In this document: piece by piece, positions 6,351-8,449 of the stretch
Layout: each line of letters opens with the position of its first letter
Numbering within the stretch: position 1 is the stretch's first letter
Source: Nocardioidaceae bacterium
GTDB lineage: Bacteria > Actinomycetota > Actinomycetes > Propionibacteriales > Nocardioidaceae
Length of the DNA stretch: 8,449 nt
Direction: 5' to 3'
Assembly (NCBI GenBank): GCA_013811715.1
Contig: JACCUS010000435.1
Span: forward strand, 1 to 8,449
Translations under genes and position numbers: made by a program
Notes under the pieces: model-generated
Told to the model about the DNA's origin: nothing
The model's input: only the letters and a program-made list of their open reading frames with translations
Databases searched by the model: none

Positions 6351-6367
6351 CTGCACCTGATGTGCAG
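6351..6367. repeat. Inverted repeat in the pyrG-ald gap
   Basis: CTGCAC (6351-6356) and GTGCAG (6362-6367) are perfect 6-bp arms with a 5-bp centre, within the 49-bp gap between the pyrG stop and the ald ATG. It could be a dimeric regulator site for ald or a small mRNA hairpin. No T-run follows on the minus strand, so a classical terminator is unlikely. I cannot match it to a known AldR/Lrp site. Confidence 0.45.
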
Positions 6368-6374
6368 TCGAAAC

Positions 6375-8090
6375 CTACTCCATCCGAAGGGGAGGCGAGG
6401 AGGACGCCTGCATCGGGACCCGCCGGAGCCCGCTCTCGTCGACCGGTAGACGCAGCTCCCGCTGCCGGGCGATGGCCGCCGCCACCAAGCCGCTGAACAG
6501 CGGGTGGGGCCGGGTGGGACGTGAGCGCAGCTCCGGGTGCGCCTGGGTGGCGACGAAGTAGGGGTGCACGTCTCGCCGCAGTTCCACGAACTCCACCAGC
6601 TCACGGTCGGGCGAGAGCCCCGAGAAGACCAGCCCCGCCGCCTCGAGGTCGCCCCGGAACTTGTTGTTGACCTCGTAGCGGTGGCGGTGCCGCTCCTCGA
6701 CCCGAAGCGAGCCGTAAGCCTCGGCGACGACCGAACCTTCCTGGAGGTCGGCCGGGTAGAGGCCCAACCGCATGGTGCCCCCGAGGTCACCGGCGCCGTC
6801 CACGATGTCGAGCTGTTCCTCCATGGTGGCGATGACCGGTTGCGCCACCGCGGGGTCGAACTCAGAAGAGCCGGCGTCCGGCAGGTCCGCCACGTTGCGG
6901 GCGTACTCGATCACCATGCACTGCAGTCCGAGGCACAGACCCAGGGTGGGGATGCCGCGCTCGCGGCTGTAACGGATGGCGCCGACCTTTCCCTCGATGC
7001 CCCGGACGCCGAAGCCGCCAGGCACACACACGGCATCGACGTCGCTGAGACTGGCGGCGGCACCCTCGGGGGTCTGGCAGGTGTCGGACGCGACCCACCG
7101 GAGGTTCACCCCCGCGCGATTGGCGAAGCCGCCCGCGCGGAGTGCCTCGGCGACCGACAGGTAGGCGTCCGGCAGGTCGATGTACTTGCCCACCAGTGCG
7201 ATCGTGACCTCCTCGTCGGGGCTGTGCACCCGCTCCAGCAGCTGGTCCCACTGGCTCCAGTCGACGTCGCGGAAAGGCAGATTGAGGCGTCGGACGACGT
7301 ACGCGTCGAGGCCCTCAGAGTGCAAGACCTTCGGGATGTCGTAGATCGACGACGCGTCGACCGCGGCCACCACGGCTTCGTCGTCGACGTCGCACATCAA
7401 CGAGATCTTGCGCTTCACGCTCTCCGGGATGTCCCGGTCAGCGCGGCAGACGACGGCGTCCGGGGCGATGCCGATCGAACGCAGGGCGGCCACCGAATGC
7501 TGGGTGGGCTTGGTCTTCAGCTCACCAGACGGTCCGATGTAGGGGACCAGCGACACGTGCAGGAAGAAGCAGTTGTCGCGCCCCACGTCGTGGCGCACCT
7601 GACGCGCCGCCTCCAAGAACGGCAGCGACTCGATGTCGCCGACGGTGCCCCCGATCTCGGTGATGACGATGTCGACGTCGGGGCCGGCCATGGCCCGGAC
7701 TCGGGCCTTGATCTCGTTGGTGATGTGCGGGATCACCTGGACCGTGTCGCCGAGGTAGTCACCCCGGCGTTCTTTGGCGATCACCGTTGAGTAGACCTGC
7801 CCGGTCGTGACGTTGGCCTGTTGACCGAGGTCGACGTCGAGAAACCGTTCGTAGTGCCCGATGTCGAGGTCGGTCTCAGCGCCATCGTTGGTAACGAAGA
7901 CCTCGCCATGCTGGAACGGGTTCATCGTGCCGGGATCGACATTGAGATAGGGGTCCAACTTTTGCATCGTCACCCGCAGCCCCCGCGACTTCAGCAACCG
8001 CCCCAGCGAGGAGGCCGTCAGCCCCTTGCCCAGCGACGAGGCGACGCCACCGGTGACGAACAGATGCTTGGTCGGAGTTGTCGCAGCCAA
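6375..8090 (-). CDS. pyrG: CTP synthase
   Basis: Makes CTP from UTP, ATP and glutamine, the last step of pyrimidine nucleotide synthesis. The 571-residue protein has the synthase domain at about 5-275: P-loop GGVASSLGKG at 14-23, LDPYLNVDPGTMNPFQHGEV at 45-64, ITEIGGTVGDIES at 143-155 and ELKTKPTQHSV at 190-200. The class I glutamine amidotransferase domain follows at about 295-545: PGGFGVRG at 357-364, nucleophile Cys386 in GLCLGLQ, HRHRYEVNN near 468-476, and His518/Glu520 in AHPE. The last 25 residues are poorly conserved. The start is TTG at 8090, seven nt after GGGAG. No ATG or GTG lies in frame in the leader back to that point, and a later start would cut into the conserved KHLFVTGG strand. 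It follows an MctB-like gene, as in mycobacteria. Confidence 0.97.
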   Translation of the reverse strand: MAATTPTKHLFVTGGVASSLGKGLTASSLGRLLKSRGLRVTMQKLDPYLNVDPGTMNPFQHGEVFVTNDGAETDLDIGHYERFLDVDLGQQANVTTGQVYSTVIAKERRGDYLGDTVQVIPHITNEIKARVRAMAGPDVDIVITEIGGTVGDIESLPFLEAARQVRHDVGRDNCFFLHVSLVPYIGPSGELKTKPTQHSVAALRSIGIAPDAVVCRADRDIPESVKRKISLMCDVDDEAVVAAVDASSIYDIPKVLHSEGLDAYVVRRLNLPFRDVDWSQWDQLLERVHSPDEEVTIALVGKYIDLPDAYLSVAEALRAGGFANRAGVNLRWVASDTCQTPEGAAASLSDVDAVCVPGGFGVRGIEGKVGAIRYSRERGIPTLGLCLGLQCMVIEYARNVADLPDAGSSEFDPAVAQPVIATMEEQLDIVDGAGDLGGTMRLGLYPADLQEGSVVAEAYGSLRVEERHRHRYEVNNKFRGDLEAAGLVFSGLSPDRELVEFVELRRDVHPYFVATQAHPELRSRPTRPHPLFSGLVAAAIARQRELRLPVDESGLRRVPMQASSSPPLRME

Positions 8091-8097
8091 AGTCGCA

Positions 8098-8102
8098 CTC
8101 CC
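8098..8102 (-). promoter_or_regulatory. Ribosome binding site deciding the pyrG TTG start
   Basis: Minus strand GGGAG, 7 nt before the TTG at 8090. The nearby GTG eight bases upstream of the TTG is out of frame. Confidence 0.6.
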
Positions 8103-8119
8103 GCGCCGGATCGGTGTGC

Positions 8120-8135
8120 GGCGGGAACACCCGCC
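8120..8135 (-). repeat. Hairpin-forming inverted repeat in the pyrG leader
   Basis: Perfect 6-bp all-GC arms (8120-8125 and 8130-8135) enclose a 4-base loop. In the transcript it would be a stable tetraloop hairpin ending 17 nt before the GGGAG ribosome site. Confidence 0.5.
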
Positions 8136-8214
8136 CGTCCACGGGGTTCCAATCTATCAACACGCCGCGGCTGCCGACGCCGCCGCGCCCGAAACGGCAT
8201 GCACCGTCCGTGAG

Positions 8215-8449
8215 TCACTGGTCGGGGTCGGCCAGCCCGGGCGGCAGCACTACCTCCCCACCGTCGACGCCGTAGTTGCCGTGGTCCCCCGAGGCTGCCG
8301 CCGCCAACGCGTAGGCGGCGGCGATCTGGCCGGCGCCGCTGTCGACGACGTTGATCGTGGAGAACACGTCGGCCGCGGGCCCGCCCCCAGCGGCCAGGCT
8401 GTCCAGCAGCCCCCCGTTGGCGGTGCTGGTCGGCGGGCCGGCGACCAGC
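8215..8449 (-). CDS. MctB/SteB-like 'copper transporter' family protein, C-terminal end (gene runs off the right edge)
   Basis: Only the last 77 residues are present, ending at a TGA at 8215. The frame is open to the window edge. The segment VFSTINVVDSGAGQIAAAYALAAAASGDHGNYG resembles the C-terminal region of the actinobacterial MctB family (Rv1698 in M. tuberculosis, linked to copper efflux or outer-membrane function; SteB in some corynebacteria), which has a similar 'STVD..GQ...ALA......G.YG' pattern, recalled from memory. Its place directly upstream of pyrG agrees with mycobacterial order. The single N-terminal membrane segment expected of the family lies outside the window. Assignment rests on a short stretch plus context, so it is probable but not certain, and copper transport is not proven for the family as a whole. 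Confidence 0.7.
   Translation of the reverse strand, partial: LVAGPPTSTANGGLLDSLAAGGGPAADVFSTINVVDSGAGQIAAAYALAAAASGDHGNYGVDGGEVVLPPGLADPDQ

Larger units (their letters stand above)
8091..8214 (-). promoter_or_regulatory. pyrG leader region, possible promoter and hairpin
   Basis: This 124-bp gap precedes pyrG. On the minus strand a -10-like TAGATT lies at 8151-8156, without a convincing -35. Downstream is a perfect GC hairpin, GGCGGG-TGTT-CCCGCC (8120-8135), about 30 bases before the start codon. pyrG is leader-regulated by CTP in Bacillus, but here no T-run follows the stem, so attenuation is only a possibility. A GTG-initiated frame across the leader has no recognisable product. Confidence 0.35.

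Noticed and set aside
6326..6790. N-terminal extension of alanine dehydrogenase into pyrG
   Set aside because: The extra 155 residues are the pyrG 3' end read in another frame. The ATG at 6325 gives the exact family length and puts all catalytic residues in register.
6537..7790. 417-codon open frame on the plus strand, opposite pyrG
   Set aside because: Antisense shadow of pyrG: composition is rich in His, Asp, Val and Arg, with no motif. The pyrG frame explains the sequence fully.
7876..8163. 95-codon frame starting in the pyrG leader (GTG at 8163)
   Set aside because: It overlaps pyrG in another frame, becomes Arg/Gly-rich shadow sequence and has no recognisable domain. A leader peptide is possible but unsupported.
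1..8449. Mobile elements, CRISPR arrays, tRNA or rRNA genes, defence systems
   Set aside because: No transposase, phage, toxin or nuclease motifs, no regularly spaced repeats and no RNA gene signatures were found. xerD here is the chromosomal housekeeping type, not a phage integrase.

Overview
This 8.4-kb, high-GC window carries ten genes, all on the minus strand, with almost no non-coding space. Protein similarity recalled from memory, gene order, GTG/TTG starts and strong G/C preference at third codon positions point to an actinomycete. The order resembles the conserved neighbourhood mctB-pyrG-(NUDIX)-xerD-parA-scpA-scpB-rluB-(tyrA)-cmk-der of Mycobacterium and Streptomyces. A member of Propionibacteriales or a relative is a reasonable guess, but the sequence does not prove it. 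The window looks like core chromosome: I see no insertion sequence, phage gene, CRISPR array, tRNA or rRNA.

Layout in the direction of transcription (right to left). The 3' end of an MctB/SteB-like 'copper transporter' family gene enters at the right edge (8215-8449). A 124-bp leader follows, then pyrG (CTP synthase, TTG start). After 49 bp comes ald (alanine dehydrogenase), whose stop overlaps the probable CTG start of xerD (tyrosine recombinase). A 147-bp gap holding a perfect 7+7 interrupted palindrome precedes the second block: parA-like ATPase, a small protein that looks like a ribbon-helix-helix (RHH) DNA binder, scpA, scpB, rluB and the start of tyrA (prephenate dehydrogenase, cut by the left edge).

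The second block is tightly packed. parA overlaps the RHH gene, the RHH gene and scpA share a GTGA, scpA and scpB share a GTGA, and scpB is joined to rluB through what looks like a 17-bp duplication that leaves a six-codon mini-ORF. Translational coupling is therefore likely from parA to rluB. Functionally, xerD (dimer resolution), parA plus the RHH candidate (partition-like) and scpA/scpB (kleisin and kite subunits of SMC condensin) form a chromosome-maintenance cluster. rluB (23S rRNA pseudouridylation), tyrA (tyrosine synthesis), pyrG (CTP) and ald (alanine/pyruvate) are housekeeping neighbours.

The observation most worth pursuing is the orphan ParA paired with a small RHH candidate and an upstream inverted repeat, all in the condensin operon and with no canonical parB/parS here. 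The arrangement resembles plasmid partition modules of the ParA/ParG type. The proposed function is inference.
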